Shown here piece by piece: positions 5,644 to 6,811 of a DNA stretch of 6,811 nt. The DNA is taken from the NCBI GenBank assembly GCA_021787505.1, contig JAJYLU010000101.1, positions 1 through 6,811 on the forward strand, written 5' to 3'. This stretch comes from Nitrospirota bacterium (GTDB lineage: Bacteria; Nitrospirota; Thermodesulfovibrionia; Thermodesulfovibrionales; UBA6898). A program made the translations under genes and the position numbers. Position 1 is the stretch's first letter, and every line of letters begins with the position of its first letter. Under the pieces are notes generated by a model. That model was given only the letters and a program-made list of their open reading frames with translations. It was not told the DNA's origin and made no database searches.

Positions 5644-6811
5644 AACTGTTCAAGAAAATCCTCATCGCCAACCGCGGAGAGATCGCGGTCAGGATAATAC
5701 GGGCCTGCAAGGAACTCGGCATCAGGACCGTCGCAGTCTATTCCGACGCGGACAAGGATTCGCTCCATACAAAAATGGCGGACGAGTCGATCTGCATCGG
5801 TCCGGCTAGCTCGGCACAAAGTTATAATAATATCCCTAGCATCCTTACCTCGGCGGAGATCACCGATTCCGAGGCGATCCACCCCGGCTACGGATTTCTG
5901 TCGGAAAACCCCCATTTCGCCGAGGCATGCCTTACATCCGGAATCACGTTCATCGGGCCATCGCCCGAATCGATCAGGATGGGCGGCGACAAGGCCAGGG
6001 CACGGCAGGTCATGAAGCGCAGGGGCGTCCCGGTCGTCCCCGGCAGCGAAGGCGCCGTCGTTTCCGAGGAGGCCGCCATGAAGACCGCCAAGCGAATCGG
6101 CTTCCCGGTGATCATCAAGGCCTCCGCGGGAGGAGGAGGAAGGGGGATGCGGATCGCCAAGTCCGAGGAAGAACTCGACAAGCTGTACTTCATGGCGCAG
6201 CGCGAGGCCCTCACCGCCTTCGGCAACGGGGAACTCTACGTCGAAAAGTATATCCCGGCAATGAGGCATATCGAGGTCCAGATCATCGCCGACACGAAGG
6301 GCAATTTCTTGCATCTCGGCGAGAGAGACTGTTCGATCCAGCGAAGACACCAGAAACTCATCGAGGAGTCCCCCTCCCCTGTCGCGACCGAAAAATTCAG
6401 GAAGAAGATAGGCGAGTATGCGGTCAAGGCGGCACGTGCGATCAAATACAAAAACGCCGGCACCGTAGAATTCATCGTCGATTCCGAGGGGAATATCTAT
6501 TTTATGGAGATGAATACCCGCCTTCAGGTCGAACATCCGGTCACCGAGTACGTCACCGGGATCGATATCGTAAAAGAGCAGATCATGATTGCGGCCGGTT
6601 TCCCGCTCGAAATGAAACAGACCCAGGTGAAGCTCTCGGGGCACGCGATAGAATGCAGGATCAACGCGGAAGACCCCGACCGGTTCATCCCCTGCCCGGG
6701 CAAAATCACGTTTCTCTCCCTGCCCGGCGGTCCCGGAGTGCGCGTCGACACGGCGGCCTATAACGGCTGCGTCATACCGTCGCATTACGACTCTCTCGTG
6801 GCGAAACTGAT
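5640..6811 (+). CDS. accC: Biotin carboxylase subunit of acetyl-CoA carboxylase, 3' end beyond window
   Basis: AccC uses ATP and bicarbonate to carboxylate biotin on AccB, the first half-reaction of acetyl-CoA carboxylase. The frame stays open from ATG 5640 to the window end, giving 390 residues plus 2 nt of the roughly 446-450 usual for the family. Domain A begins with [21 protein letters not shown] (5-25), and [11 protein letters not shown] is at 80-90. The ATP-grasp part shows Lys 118, Lys 160 before the Gly-rich AGGGGRGMR loop (163-171), His 210 and [12 protein letters not shown] (Lys 239). The catalytic face [14 protein letters not shown] places Glu 290, Arg 294 and Glu 298, and Arg 340 lies in ECRINAEDP. 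All match the E. coli enzyme's key residues as I recall them. The start overlaps the accB stop by 4 nt with no strong Shine-Dalgarno, so translation is probably coupled. The truncation is an artefact of the window edge. Confidence 0.97.
   Translation, partial: MKLFKKILIANRGEIAVRIIRACKELGIRTVAVYSDADKDSLHTKMADESICIGPASSAQSYNNIPSILTSAEITDSEAIHPGYGFLSENPHFAEACLTSGITFIGPSPESIRMGGDKARARQVMKRRGVPVVPGSEGAVVSEEAAMKTAKRIGFPVIIKASAGGGGRGMRIAKSEEELDKLYFMAQREALTAFGNGELYVEKYIPAMRHIEVQIIADTKGNFLHLGERDCSIQRRHQKLIEESPSPVATEKFRKKIGEYAVKAARAIKYKNAGTVEFIVDSEGNIYFMEMNTRLQVEHPVTEYVTGIDIVKEQIMIAAGFPLEMKQTQVKLSGHAIECRINAEDPDRFIPCPGKITFLSLPGGPGVRVDTAAYNGCVIPSHYDSLVAKL

Noticed and set aside
5823..5828. TATAAT inside accC
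   Set aside because: No TG extension, no -35 match, and no gene start nearby. It encodes Tyr-Asn-Asn in a normal part of AccC.
5927..6763. 278-residue plus-strand frame within accC
   Set aside because: Out of frame with accC and extremely Arg/Gly-rich, typical of a shifted reading of GC-rich coding sequence.
5439..6785. 448-residue open frame on the minus strand
   Set aside because: It lies opposite accB and accC, both unmistakable. The long antisense frame follows from the codon bias of the real genes, and its product shows no recognisable motif.

Overview
The window looks like one co-directional bacterial housekeeping operon on the + strand. Gaps are short or absent, and several stop and start codons overlap. 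The order is: a short 3' end of an upstream gene (possibly gmk), rpoZ, coaBC, a TPR protein, a Roadblock/LC7 protein, aroQ, an M24 (Xaa-Pro type) peptidase, efp, accB, and accC cut off by the window end. I see no RNA gene, CRISPR array, insertion sequence, integrase or phage gene. Composition looks even throughout, moderately GC-rich by eye. The order rpoZ-coaBC, then aroQ-pepQ-efp-accB-accC, resembles what I recall from Nitrospirota and Desulfobacterota/Geobacter-like chromosomes. That placement is inference from gene order and protein style, not a database match.

Bases 1-1637 hold the upstream tail, rpoZ with an unusually long acidic C-terminal extension, and coaBC. The conserved CoaBC N-terminus can only be read from a CTG codon overlapping the end of rpoZ, because no ATG, GTG or TTG lies in frame before base 561. 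Bases 1675-3085 hold a TPR protein with a long acidic linker, overlapped by 23 nt by a small Roadblock/LC7 (MglB-like) protein. This pair is the only part without a defined metabolic or translational role. Bases 3084-3133 form a nested inverted repeat just before aroQ, which has no Shine-Dalgarno of its own nearby. Bases 3143-6811 hold aroQ, the M24 peptidase, efp, accB and accC, each starting at, within or just after the end of the previous gene.

The genes serve basic growth: transcription (omega), CoA synthesis (CoaBC), the shikimate pathway (AroQ), peptide turnover (M24), rescue of proline-stalled ribosomes (EF-P), and the biotin half of acetyl-CoA carboxylase (AccB, AccC). The points most worth checking are the CTG start of coaBC, the arginine at the EF-P loop tip, a Pro-Pro-Pro-Gly run inside EF-P itself, the TPR/Roadblock pair, and the folded leader of aroQ. 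I found no clear candidate for an entirely new system. The TPR/Roadblock pair is the nearest thing to an uncharacterised module.
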